64,000 nt of DNA from Meloidogyne chitwoodi (taxonomy: Eukaryota > Nematoda > Chromadorea > Rhabditida > Meloidogynidae). Every line of letters begins with the position of its first letter. Position 1 is the stretch's first letter. The position numbers were made by a program, and so were the translations under genes. Positions 39,300-52,218 of the stretch are shown piece after piece. The stretch lies in contig JACZZP010000013.1 of NCBI GenBank assembly GCA_015183035.1, positions 1,612,001 through 1,676,000 on the forward strand, in the 5' to 3' direction. The notes beneath the pieces were generated by a model that saw nothing but the letters and a program-made list of their open reading frames with translations, searched no databases and was not told where the DNA came from.

Positions 39300-40642
39300 C
39301 AATATTAAATAATAATAATAAATCTTCTTCTTCTCCTCTACCACTTCCCCCAGTTGTTTCTGTTCCTTCAGAACAAATAAAAATAAATAAAATTGTTACA
39401 AGTGGTCAAATTAGTGAAGGAAAGACTTCAATAAATAATTTAGAAAAATTAGGTAAAATTATTAATAAAATTAAAAATATATATTTTAATTTAAAAATAA
39501 AAGAAAATAAAATAAATATAAATAATAATAATATAAATAATCAAACAATAACAACAACAACAATAATAAAAAATAATAATAAATTAACAACTACAAAAAA
39601 TACCCAATCATTTTCTATTAGCCAAATGTTATTAAAATTATTACCTTGTAATTGTTCTTTTATTGGAGGAGATCATGGGTAATTTAATTTAAAAATTAAA
39701 TTTTAATAAATTAATTAAATTTTAATTAAATTTATTTAAATATTTTTTAATATTTTTTAAACGTCATAAATAAAGAAAAAATAATTAATTAATTAATTAA
39801 TTATTTTCCCATATACATAAAATTAAAAATAAATATAATTTTTTTAATCTTTGATCAGAAAAAAATTTAAAATTTTTTTTTAAATAAATTAATTTAAATA
39901 AAAATAAATAAATAAAATTTAATTTAATAATAAATATTAATTTATTATTATTTTTAAAAAAAGACTTCATGATTTTCGAATTGGGTCAGATGGAATTGGA
40001 GGCGTTTCTAATTTAGAATTTATGGATGACAAGTATTTTTTTAAATTTAATTTAAATATAATTTAAAAATTAAAATTAAAATTAAAGAACAACATTTGAA
40101 GAAGTAGCTGCTTGGGGTGTTAATTTTGATCGTTTAATGAAAAATAAAAATGGACAAAAATATTTTGCTGAATTTTTAAAAAGTGAATATTCTGATGAAA
40201 ATATTTTATTTTGGTTAATTTATTTAAATTAAATTAAATTTATTTTTTATTTATTTAAAGGCAAGCCTGTGAAGAACTTAAAAGAGAAAAAAATACAGAA
40301 AAAATTGAAGAAAAGGTAATTTTATTTTTTTAATAAATTATTATTATTTTTAAATTTATTTAAATTAAATTAATTTATTTTTTAAAGGCTAGAATTATTT
40401 ATGAAGATTTTATTTCAATTTTATCACCAAAAGAAGTTTCTTTAGATTCTAGAGTTAGAGAAATAATTAATCAAAATATGGTACATCCTTCTTCTCATAC
40501 TTTTGATGAAGCACAAAATCAAGTAAATTAATTTAAATTAAAAATTAAATTAAAAATTAATTTTAAGATTTATACATTAATGCAAAGAGATAGTTATCCT
40601 CGTTTTATAGCATCTACACTTTATAAAAGTCTTTTAAAGTAA
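39300..40642 (+). CDS. RGS-domain protein (regulator of G-protein signalling), 5' incomplete
   Basis: GTPase-activating protein for heterotrimeric G-protein alpha subunits. Exons seen: 39300-39678, 39964-40032, 40088-40213, 40261-40315, 40388-40522, 40568-40642; joins are in phase from the second exon on. The 5' exon follows a TTATTAG acceptor with no ATG in frame, so at least one upstream exon is missing. The N-terminal part is Asn/Thr/Ser-rich and then has SISQMLLKLLPCNCSF, a cysteine-containing stretch that might be palmitoylated. The RGS box is complete: AAWGVNFDRLMKNKNG, FLKSEYSDENILFWQACEEL, IYEDFISILSPKEVSLDSRV and MQRDSYPRFIAS. The protein ends just after the box, as in small R4/RZ-type RGS proteins. 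Confidence 0.88.
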
Positions 40643-40719
40643 TTTAATTAATATTTTTTTAAGGGATTATCGTGGATGTTAATTTAGATATTCGTAGCTG
40701 GGGGTATCTGTTGGGTCCA

Positions 40720-40915
40720 AAAGTTCCAGTTCCGGAAGTGGAACTATGGAAATACAAAGTTCTGGAACTGATTTGGAACTGGTTGATTATTGGAACTGGA
40801 ACTAGTTCCAGAACTAGAACTGGTCCGGAACTAGTTCCTCACCCCACAATAGTTCTGGAACTGGAACTATGAAAATTAAAAATGCAGTTCCGGAATCCGT
40901 GGAAATTTTGGAACT
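40720..40915. repeat. GGAACT-type short tandem repeat patch
   Basis: Interrupted array of GGAACT, AGTTCC and CCGGAAC words in both orientations (for example GGAACTGGAACTAGTTCCAG) directly downstream of the RGS stop. Its GC content is clearly above the surrounding DNA, suggesting an inserted satellite or mobile-element fragment. No boundaries visible. Confidence 0.6.
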
Positions 40916-43900
40916 TTTGTATCACTGGTTGGGTCTAAGTATATCCTCTATCCGTCTGACTTTTAAAAATTATTATCGAATATTATCCGCGAGCATGCCT
41001 TTTTTTAATAATTATAGATATAATAAATTTAAAAAAATATTTTAAATAAATATTTAAAAATATATATTTATTTATTAAATTTTAAAATTAATTTTATTAT
41101 TTTTTTAATTAATTTTTTTACAGTTCCTATGGGCATATGGAAGATTTGTGAACATAAAAAATAAATAATTAATTATTTTATCAATTTTACTTTTTTTATA
41201 ATTTCTTAAATGAATGATTTTAATTAATTATTTAATTTTTATTAAAAAATTTAAATCCTTTTTTCCCCAATTATCTCACAAAATTAAAAGATAATCATTT
41301 TTTAATTCTTAATTCCTCTTTAAAATTCTTTTTTTTAAATATTTCATTTGTCCTTCACTCCATTATATTTTTAAAATATATTTGAATTATTAAATGTTCT
41401 AAAAATAAGTATATTTTTAAATTATTGTTAGCTTTAAAAATTAAATTTAAATATATTTTTTGGACAACAAATAAATAAATATTCTCTTAAACAAAAGAAA
41501 ACTCAAAAAAATATTCGCGGACACTTCTCTCCCGAAAAAACTTGCTTATACTTTAATTTTTTATAAGTCAAATCCGGTCCTCTCTCGATAAAATGGTCAT
41601 TCAATTTGGAGAGAAAAGAAAATAAATAAATATTTATTTTAACAAAGAAAAAACAAAAATAACTTAAAAATATTTTTTATTTATTTATTTTTCTTTTTCT
41701 CTTCAATTTAACATTAGTTACTACACTATTTTTTCTTTCTCTAACTTTTATTTTTTTATTATTATTTAATTATCCTACAAATAAAAATTCTATTTTTTTT
41801 TCGCGCACAACAAAGTAAAGAAAAATAGAATTGAAAAAAATAAAATTTTTTATTTGAGCCGACAACAAAAAAATTGGAGCAAAAATAATTGGATTGGGGA
41901 CATTAAATATATTTTTTAAAGAAAAAAAATATTTGAAAGAAGAGAGAAGAATTTTTAAATTAAATAAAAATTATTGAAAAATATAAATTTAATAATATTT
42001 TTTGAATTAATTATTTTTGAAAATTAATTCTTCTAAAAAATATTTAAAAATATTTTTTAAAATTCTTATAATTTTATTTTTTTGAATATTTAAATAATTA
42101 TTTTATTTTTTATTTTTCTTTTATTTAATTGACAGATGATGAGCGAACAATTTTATCAAAAACTTCAACAAAACATTTTTATTTTATTTTTTAGTTGAGT
42201 TGTTGTGAAATAAAAATAATTATTTTAGAGAAAAAAATTTAAAAATAAAATTGTTGGCAATAAATGTCTTAAAAATTAAATTTTAAAAATAAAATTATTT
42301 AATTATTATTTAATTTTATATAATTAATTTTTAAAAAATAAAAATTAGAATTTATTTATTTATTTAAAAATAGGTAATTATAATTTAAAAATAAAAATTT
42401 AATTTTTTATATTTTATAAATAATTAAAATTTAATTTATTTTTATTATTTAAATTATAACTAATTTAAATTTAAAATAATTTTTTTATTTTTAAATAAAT
42501 TATTAAAATACTTTTATTATAAAAAGGACATCAATGATCGGATTTTGAGGAATTTAATTAAGGGAAAATAGGTAATTCTTTTATTTATTTTTTGTAAAAA
42601 AATATTTTTTTTTGGAAGAAAAATTAAAACAAATTTTATATTTATTTTTATTTTCTTTTTTTTGTCCATTCTTCTACTAAATAAAAATAAATAGCTAAAT
42701 AAATATATTCGCGCAACTAATAATTTTTGTTTTTAAATATTTAACACAAAAATATTAAAAATATTTTAACAACCACTAAACACCTTTTTACTTATGTACT
42801 TTACAAAAAAATAATTTATTTATTTATCTTTCTCTCATACTTAACTTGAAAAAAAATTTTTTTTTGAGCGCATGAAAAAAAAAATATATATATTTATTTA
42901 TTTTTTAAATTGCGAATAGAAAAAAAAATAAAAAAAGGAAAAAAAATAAATTAAAAAAAAAAAGATTATTTAAGATATTTATTTTAATATTTTCTTTATT
43001 TAATTTTTAAATAAAGAAAATCCCCAAAAATATCATCAACATTATTTTTACACTGCGCACATAAAATACTTTTTTCTTTTCTTTTTTAAAATAAATAAAT
43101 AAATAAAAATAAAAATAATTTGCGCGGCACTGCTGGAAGCAAACACAAACAAACAAGGCAACCTTAAAAGGGTAATAATAAAGAAAAATAAAGAGTAAGA
43201 GAGTAAGAGTAAAACAGTGAAAAAAGGTTATAGAAAATTCAAGACGAAGAAAAAGAAAAAATATTTAAGAAAATCACACAAAAATTTATATTTTAATTTA
43301 TTTTATTTATTTCTATCCATCCAATTCTCTCCCTTAAATTTTTATTTCTTTTTAAAATTTCCACTTGACTGACTGAATGAAAAAAAAAAATTTTTTTTTT
43401 TAATTTTAGTTTGTTCTGTGTTGCTGCGCAAAATTGTTGCCCACATAAATAAATAAGATATTATTATTCTCTTTACTACTTACTTTTATCTCTCTCTCTT
43501 TTTCTCTCTCTCTTTTAGAGTACTTGCGCAGTAGTCAGTCAGTCAGTTGTATACCCATAATAATCTCTTTTCTTTTCTTTTCTTTTACAATTTCTCTTCT
43601 TCTCTAAAAAGTCGCCGGTTGGACGAAGAACCCCTTCTTCTTCTACTCACCTTTTTTATATTATTTAATGATCAGTTGTTTAGTAAAGTAGTAATAATAC
43701 GACTGGCTAAAAGTAAAGGGTCGCTATTTCTGCGCTCAAAGCTTTTCTTCTCTTCTGTTTTTGGGGAGCAGGAATTAAAAAAAAAAAAGAATTTTGGTGG
43801 ACGAAAGGAGTGGAGATTATTTAGAGTTGGTTGGTTGCTTATCGGCTGACTGGTTTTGACGACAATTGTGTGATTAAGAGAGTTGTAGCGCGATTGATAG

Positions 43901-46202
43901 ATATAGACCCTTTCTACCTAAATTTCCCCTCTGGCTATCGTTCTTTGAATGTTCAAATTGCTTTTTTCTTTTAAAATATATATCCCTTTTTTAATTCTTT
44001 TCTCATTTCCTTCATGAATTTACGGCTTTCAACGATTATATCTTTCTTTTTTTTGAATTGTACAGATCACCGATCCGCATCATTGCCGTCTCTAATATAT
44101 TCGTAAATCTCTTCTCTCTTTGCTTTTTTTGATTTCTTAGATATTAATCCTTTATTTTTCTTATTTTTTATCTATAGCGCAGAATAACAAAAATAAAATA
44201 ATTGTCATTACTCATATTTCTTTTATTATTAGAATGTCCATTAGAATTTTAAAAATAACCGGCTGTCACAAGCAAAAAAAAGGATCTCCTCTTTTTTCTT
44301 TAAGCCTTTATAGAAGAACCTTTTTGATTGAAAAATATTTTCCTCTATTTTATTTGTCAAAATAAAACTAAAAAAAGGCCGGTCTTTTTTTGCGCATATT
44401 CTTGTTTTATATGTATGTGAGGAAATGTGGGAGGAGAAGAAAAAGAAGAAGAAAAAGAACAGCTTCTCTCTTCTCTAAATAATATGCATGAATGTAACAC
44501 AAAAATATTCCCTTTCTTTCTTCTTTTTTTCCCTCCGCCCTTTTCTTAATTTTTCCTTCTACTTTTTACCCCCAAAAATACTTTCCTTGAGACAGCCTGT
44601 TTGTAACAACCACCCAATCAAGTATATTATTATTCTTCTCCTTTTTCTCCTGTTTTACTTGTATTTTAAATATATTTATTTATTTATATGTTCTGTTTTT
44701 ACCAGTTGCTGTACTGGTTGGTAGAAGAGAAGAAAAGTTCTTCTCCGGCCGGACAGGTCCTTTCCCCCCTTTTCCCTCTTTTTGATAAAAGCGGTATTAT
44801 ATTATAATAGTTAGTTAGTTGACTCTTTAAAATGGCGCGTTAAATTAAGAGAGGCAACAAACTGGACTTAATTTTTTCTTTTTTTCCTGCCAAACAACTT
44901 ATTCAGGTTTTGTTGCAAATATATTTAAAAATAATGCTTAGAAAGTAAAAGAATAATATAAGAACAAGTATTTTTTAAAATAGGTAATAATTAAAAGGTT
45001 AATAATAAAAATATTTAAAATAAATAAATAAATTTTTAAAAATTAATAAAAGAAAAAAATATGTTTTTAATTTTTTAACTCAAAAAAGATTAGAATGTAG
45101 TAATTTATTTTTATTTATTTTATTAATAAATTATTTATTATTAAGGCTTAATTTTAATTTTTTTTTTAATAATTAATTCTTTTTATTTCACTCAAGTGAT
45201 CAGATATTATTTATTTAATTTTTATTTAATTTATTATTCAACTTAATTTTTAGATTGGAAAAAAATATTTAATTAGAGGGAATTAATTATTTAAATTTAA
45301 TTATTTATTTTATTTAAATATTCTCATCATTTATTTATTTTTTTTTTTTGTAAAATCTATCCTCTCTGTTCTTTTTTTATTAAAGACCTGAAAATACAAA
45401 TAATTAAAACCCTGTTTTTAATTTTACAAACAAACTAGAAATTCTTTTATTTTTACTTTCTTGCCCTCAATAATAAACTGGCTATTTATTTATTTATTAT
45501 TTAATACCTAATAAATAAATAATTAAAAAGTCTCTTCCTTCAAATAAATAAATAAATAACTCGTTTGTATCCACGTGGCAAGTTTTTCAAAATAAAACGA
45601 CCTTTGATTGACCCAATAATTTTATTTGTTATTTGATGACCACAAAAGTGAAGAAGATAAAAGAAAAAAATACAAAAAAATTAAAAAAAAAATAATATAT
45701 TTACTATTTCAAGTTTTGAGAGAGAAAAGGATTATTTAAAAAAGAGAGAGAAGAGAAAAGAAAGAAGAGAAAAAAATAAAACTTGAAATTCAACACATTT
45801 TGCTTAAAAGAATTAAAAAAGTTTTATTTTTAATTAATTTAATGAAGAAAAAGAAGAAAACAAAAAAAAATATTTTTTAATATTTTATTATTGAGGGCAA
45901 AAATAAATAATAATAAAATTAATTTAAAAGAATATAATTAATTAATTACTTTAAAAGTTGTAAAAAAAATTTAATTTTTTTAAATAATTAATTTTAAAAA
46001 TTTAATTTTAATTTCACAACACTTTTTTTTTAAATTTAAAGTATACCTTTTAATGGCAAATGTAAATAAATAAAAATTAAAAAATATTATTTATTTATTT
46101 ATTTTCTTATATTTAAAAAAATTTTAATTTTAATTTTTTAAATCAATTTTTAGTTGCAATTTCTCTTTTAAAAAATATAAAAAATAAAATAATAATCTCC
46201 GT
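40916..46202. other. AT-rich upstream region of grainyhead, with a pyrimidine-rich central patch
   Basis: About 5.3 kb with no supported coding exon. 41000-43300 and 44900-46200 are extremely AT-rich. 43440-44760 is less AT-rich and rich in CT runs (TCTCTCTCTTTTTCTCTC), GA runs and a CAGTCAGTCAGT word near 43536. This could be the core promoter, an untranslated first exon or the outron of grainyhead. The open frames at 43547 and 44488 are low complexity and rejected. Confidence 0.45.
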
Positions 46203-49200
46203 ATGAAATACGGTTGCTCAACAACAACTGCCGGAACAAGCAATAATGGCAATAATAATATTTATGAAAATAATAATAGTGTTATTAATTCTGGACAAAC
46301 AACAATGATGTTTTTACCTTTAGAAGCTACTACTGGTATTCAACAAAGTTCGGTAAAATATTATTTTTTTATTATTTTATTATTTTTAAATTTTATATAG
46401 GTAATAAAAACAGCACCTCCTGGTCGTAGTAATGCCCAAATGTTAATGGATTTTTCACCAAAACAAGAACCTATTGAATTAGCACCTTTATCTTCTAATA
46501 CACATCCATGCTTACAGGTTAATTTAATTAAATTAAAATTAATTTTAAATAAATTAATTAAATTAATTCAAAATTAATTAATTTAATTATTAAAAATTTT
46601 TTAAAATTCTTTTTTTTTAATTTTTTTATTTATTATTTTCTAAAAAAATATTTAAAATTCCTCATAAAATATTATTTTAATAAATAAATATTTATTTTAT
46701 TTATTTAAAAATATTAAATAATTAAAACATAAATATTTTTTCTTTTTTTTAAACATTTTCTTCCTTTTTATTATAACGAAAAAATTTTATTTTTAATATT
46801 TTTTTGTTTTGCGCAAAGAAATAGTATATAAAAATGAGAGAGACAAATGCTTAAATTTTATTCGATTAAATACGTTCACTTTTTTTTTTAATTTTTTATA
46901 AGAAGAGAGCGCAATTTTCTTTAAATTTTTTTTCAATTTTTATACCTCCGGCGGATATATTCTTTTAATATTTATTTTTTTAGAAAAAAAATTTCTTTTA
47001 AATTTTTTTTTATTTCTTAATATTTTGGGGACAAAAAATAAAATTAAATAAAAATTAAAAATAAAAATTAAAAAGAAAATTTAAAAGTCCAATATTTTGT
47101 TTCTTAAAAATATTGGATGGTTAGGGGGAATTTTTTATCAAAAATAAAATTAAAAAAAAAATTAAATATTTTTTTCTTTTCTTTTCAGAATTTGGGTAAA
47201 ATGTCTGTTGGTGGCAGTGGTTGTAATAATAATAATAATAATAATATAATAAATAATAATATAGTAGAACATTATTATAATAATAATAATTCAATAAATA
47301 ATAATAATTCTTCAAAAACATCATATTCCCCTTATTATGAATATTTAAATGTTGGATCTGTTGCCTCTTCTTCTAATATTAATTCATATCCTCAACATCA
47401 ACAATCTTCTAATAATAATAATAATAATTCTTTACTTCAACCAACACCTTTGGGTAATGGAGGAATTAATAATAATAATAATGTTGGGGGAGAACATCAA
47501 GTAAAAATTAATTAAAAATTTAATTTTAAATAATTAAAATTTAATTTAAAAATAATTAAATATTAATTTAAAAATAATTAAATATTAATTTAAAATAATT
47601 AAATAAACATCTCTTTTTTATAATAAAAAAATAAATATTCTAAAATTCTTTATAAATTATAGTCAATATCTGATAAAAAGCTGTTAAGACCTTTAAAGAG
47701 CAAAAATAAAAAATAATTTTGTAATTAAATGTGTTAGTTATTGACCGTTTATATTTAAATAAATTATTTTTTCAAATATTTTAAATTTATAAGGTTAGAG
47801 GTTATTTTTTAAATTTAGATAAATAAAATAATTAAAAAAAAAAAAAGAATTTTAAATTAAAAAGAAGGTAAAGTAAGTACTTGTTTGTAACATATACTTT
47901 GCTTCTTTTCTCCTTATAAAATTAATTTATATAATTAAATATATTAATTCAGTGCTCCTAAATAAATAAATAAAAATACTCAGATCCCTGTGAATATTGA
48001 AATTTATTTTTTAATTAATTAATTCCCATTAAACTATAAATTATTAAAAATATTTAAATTAATTAATTAAAAAAAGGATTGGCCTTATATGTCTTATGGA
48101 AGTCTTCATCATCATAATCAACAACAATTACACCTTCATCAACAACAACAACAATTAAATTATTTAAATCAATTAGATAATTCTCAACAAAGAATATTAA
48201 TTTATAAAAATAATAATAATAATAATGGAGATGAATTAATTAATAATAATAATAATGGAATATCATTACTTTCATCTGTTGATTCTGGAATTGGACAAGA
48301 ACTTTTATTAGAACAAGCAAAACAAGTAAATTAAATTAATTAAATTTAAAATATTTTATTTATTTATATTTTAGCATTTACATGAATTTTTTTGTCCAGT
48401 ATCATTATCTTCTTCTTCTTCAACAGTTTTACTCCCTTCACAACAACAACAACATTCTTCTTCTTCTTCTTCTGTTATTCATCAACATAATTTATTAGAT
48501 AATAATAATAATAATGATAATATTATAATTAATAATAATCATTCATTATTACTTCAAAATAATAATAATAATTCTATTAGTATACAAAGGCAAAGAGAAC
48601 AAAGAAGTAGTGCTGAATCTGTTTGTTTTTATTTTATTTTAAGATATCTTAAGAGAATTAGGGATTTAATTTTCTACTTTAGGACCTAAAAATTAATATA
48701 TATTATATAATCCCCGAATTACTTATTTAAGAGAAAAATGTCCTAAAAGTAGAACTCAAGTTTCGAATTTTTTTTAATTTTTAAGGGTATTTTGTAGCAA
48801 AGAAAAAGATTTTTTTTTAATTATTTAATTAAGAATCAATCATCACAATTACAGCGAATACATGAATCAAGAGAACAATCTATACCTGTTTGTATTCCAA
48901 AATTAGATAATCAATTGGGATTTCAGTAAGTTAAAAATTATATTTAAATTATTCGGGATTGAAAATATAGTTTACCTAGTATTTATCTATCAAAATTTTG
49001 AAATATTTATTTTTTTAATTTAAATAGATTAACACTAGAAGCACCAATATCTACATCTATTAGAAAAGAAGATGACAGAATGTTTGTTTATTTAATTTAA
49101 ATTAAAATTAAATTAATTAATATTTATTTAAAGGACATATGTAAATAAAGGTCAATTTTATACAATTTCGTTTGATTATATTCTCGATTTGCGGTGTCCT

Positions 49201-52200
49201 CTTAAAGGAATGACTGTTAGGGTAAATTATTTATTAAATTAAATATTTGTTATTTAATTTAAATATTAATTAAATTAATTATTTAATTTATTATTTAATT
49301 TAAAAAAATAAAATTAATTTTAGAGTCAAATAATAATAGTTTTTCGAGAAGATAAATCATTTGAAGAAGAATTAAAAACTTGGTTATTTTGGTATAAAAG
49401 ACAACATTCACCTAAACAACGTATAATTGAAATTGATACAAAAAATTCAATTGGAGCTATTGGGGGTAATTATGATGAAATTGCTCTTAATGCTATTCAA
49501 TTTAATTGGACACCTGGGGAACAACCTGGACCTAAAGTTATTTTTTATTTAATATTTTTTTATTTTTATTCTAATAATAAGGCAATATTTATATTTATTT
49601 TTTTAAATTAAAAATCTTCAAAAATTAGAACTTAATTTAATTTTTATTAAAGAAAGAATAATTTAATGTTTAAAATATTTAATAATATTATTATTTAAAA
49701 ATAATAAAAATTAAATTTATAAATAAATAAAAAAAGTTTATTTAATTTTACAGTATAAAAATATAAGAAAAGCAAAGTTATAAATATTTTTAAAGAATTC
49801 TATTTCATCTCCAGCTGTAGCTCAGTTGGTAGAGCGTGGGACTGTAGAGTTATCAAAGTTATCCTAATGTCGCTGGTTCGAATCCGGCCAGCTGGAATTC
49901 TTTTTTATAAATTTTATTTTTATATTTTGTGCATTTTCTTTTAATTATTTATTTTTTAAAAATTATTTAAAATTTTAATAAATTAATTTAAGGTCAGTAT
50001 TGCTGTACAATGTCTTTCAACTGATTTTTCAACTCAAAAAGGAGTAAAAGGATTACCTCTTCACGTCCAAATTGATACTTATGATGATCAATCTGATTCT
50101 AAAATTCCTTTTCATAGAGGATATTGTCAAATTAAAGTATTTTGTGATAAGGTAAAATAAATTTTAAAAATATTTAATTTTATTTTTTTATCTATTTCTT
50201 TTTATTTTCTCAAAAAATTAATAAATTATTTTATTAAATTCTAATTTTTATTATTAATTTTTAAATATTTTTTCTCATATTTTTTTAATATTTTTTTCTT
50301 AATTTAATTAAACATATTTTTTAAATTAAATATTTTTCCCTATTTTTATTTTTTAATTTTATTTAATTTTTAATCAAAATATCTCTTCCCTTTTTTCAAA
50401 ATAATTTATTAAAATAGATAATATTATTATTTTTAATAAATCTTATTAATTTAAAAAAAAAAGAAAAAATTAATTATAAATTAATTTAATTGTTGTTGCT
50501 GTAGGGAGCAGAAAGAAAACTTAGAGATGAAGATAAACGTGCACATAGAAGAAAAAATAATTCAAGTAATGGAAGTGCAGGTAAAAAAATAATTAAAATA
50601 TTTTTTTCAATTTATTTTTTTCTATTTCTCATTCCTTTTTCTTTTTTTTTTGCTTTTTTCTTTTTTTCCATTTTGCTTTTTTTGCTTTTAATTTTTTGCT
50701 TTAATATATTTATTTTTTTGAAATATTTTTATTTAATTTTTATAGGGTGCAAATAGAAAAATGTTACATGAAAATAGAAGAGATGAACGCCGAAAATTTG
50801 GTTAATTATTTTAATTTTTTGCTTTTTTTATATATTTTTGCTTTGCTTTTTTTAAAAAAGGGATGAGAAATAATTATGTTTTTTTATTTAATTTATAAAT
50901 TTTTATTCCTCTATATTAGTATTTAAATGAGTGACAAATTTATTAGTAAAAGAGGAATTAATAATTTAAAAAAAATTAATTAATTAATTAAAAGGAGCTT
51001 AAATAAATGTTAACTAATTTATTTAAAAAAATTAATTAGATTTTTTTAAATTTAATTAAATATTAAAAACATGCTCTTTTAAGTATCTTATAGGAGGTAA
51101 ATGTAATATAGAGGTTTTAAAAATTTATTTAAATTTTGTAATTTTTATATATTTTAATAAATTTATTTAAACTTAAAATATTTAAATTATTTTTTAATTT
51201 ATTAAAGGTAGTTCTTCAACTACTCCTGTAGTAAATAGTGTTGGAGGTGGTGGTAGTGGTAATGGTAGAAAGAAAATAGATAGTGGAGAATTTCATGAAA
51301 ATTGTGAACGTAGTCAATTTTATCATTCTGCAGATTTAGAAAGACCAGCTGCTCTTTTTATTCCTAATGATGATTTCTTTTTTGATAATTCTTCAATTTG
51401 TTCTTTTGAAGCTCTTTCTGAAATGGAACCACAACCTAAAAGACCTAAACCTTCAGAAAGAAGTAAAAATTAATTTGTTTATTTTTATAAATTATATTAC
51501 ATCTCTCTCTTTTAATGATTCATTCCTCCAATATTTCTCTGAAATTTTTTAAAATTCCAAAGTTTTATTTCCTTTAAATAATTCCCTTAAGGATTGGGGG
51601 AATAATTAATTAATTTAATTTTATATAAATAAATTATTAAAAAAAAATTAATTTAATTTTATTTAGTAATGATATATGTTCGAAAAGCAGATGAAGATGT
51701 TTTTACACCATTACATTTAGTTCCTCCATCACTTGGGTAAAAAGAAAATAAAAAATTAATTTAGTATATTAATTTTTAATTTTTAGTGGTTTAGCTCGTG
51801 CAATAAGTGAAAAATATAATTTAGATGAAACAAAAATTGAAGCTTTTTATAAACAATGCCAAAAAGGTGGAATTACTGTTAAAATTGATGGTTAGTTTAA
51901 ATTTTTAAAAAATTAATAAAATAATTTTAAGATGATATGTTGAGGCATTACAGTAATCAAGATACTTTTTTAATTGAATTAAAACAATCAGAATTAGATA
52001 GACATACTTTTTATTCAATTACTTTAATTGAACTATTAACTTCTAATAATAATGATTTAACTTTATTAAATAATAAAAATAATAAATTAATTAATTCATC
52101 ATCATCATCATTTATTCATCATCATCATAATCAAGATAATGCTTCAGCTATTTCTATTTCCTCTACTGCCTCTGAAAACCCTTCCACACAACAAAGAGTA

Positions 52201-52218
52201 ACTGCTACTGTTTGGTGA
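46203..52218 (+). CDS. grh-1: Grainyhead-like (CP2 family) transcription factor
   Basis: DNA-binding regulator of epidermis and cuticle barrier genes. Exons: 46203-46352, 46401-46517, 47189-47500, 48077-48325, 48375-48620, 48834-48925, 49028-49081, 49134-49221, 49324-49536, 49993-50151, then either 50505-50580 or 50746-50800, then 51208-51462, 51667-51736, 51787-51890, 51932-52218. The two forms are 823 and 816 aa. The first ~390 residues are Asn/Gln/Ser-rich from AAT/CAA triplet runs. The CP2/GRH DNA-binding domain (about 407-586) has [44 protein letters not shown] and [28 protein letters not shown] follows. The C-terminal ubiquitin-like dimerisation domain has [26 protein letters not shown] and [15 protein letters not shown] Ser/Asn/His-rich tail follows the usual family C-terminus. 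Confidence 0.94.
49811..49896 (+). tRNA. tRNA-Tyr (GTA) with a short intron
   Basis: Acceptor stem CCAGCTG / CAGCTGG, D arm GCTC..GAGC, T arm GCTGG..CCGGC with TTCGAAT loop. The anticodon stem is TGGGA / TCCTA with anticodon GTA. A 13-nt intron (AGTTATCAAAGTT) sits one base after the anticodon, as is usual for eukaryotic tRNA-Tyr. The mature length is 73 nt. It lies inside a grainyhead intron (49537-49992) on the same strand. Confidence 0.95.
50505..50800 (+). other. grh-1: Tandem, phase-matched alternative exon pair of grh-1
   Basis: Exon a (50505-50580, 76 nt) encodes [19 protein letters not shown] and then SSNGSA. Exon b (50746-50800, 55 nt) encodes [18 protein letters not shown]. Both follow good AG acceptors (CTGTAG, TTATAG), both start in phase 0 and both end in phase 1 before GT, and both join in frame to 49993-50151 upstream and 51208-51462 downstream. 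Including both would hit a TAG within three codons of exon b. The similarity of the two peptides points to exon duplication and mutually exclusive splicing. Confidence 0.75.

Noticed and set aside
43547..43849. 100-codon ORF in the pyrimidine-rich patch upstream of grainyhead.
   Set aside because: Composition is Leu/Phe/Ser/Lys from CT and GA runs. No homologue recognised and no splice link to grainyhead.
47121..47324. Minus-strand Tyr-rich ORF opposite the grainyhead Asn-rich exon.
   Set aside because: It is the antisense shadow of AAT/ATT triplet repeats.
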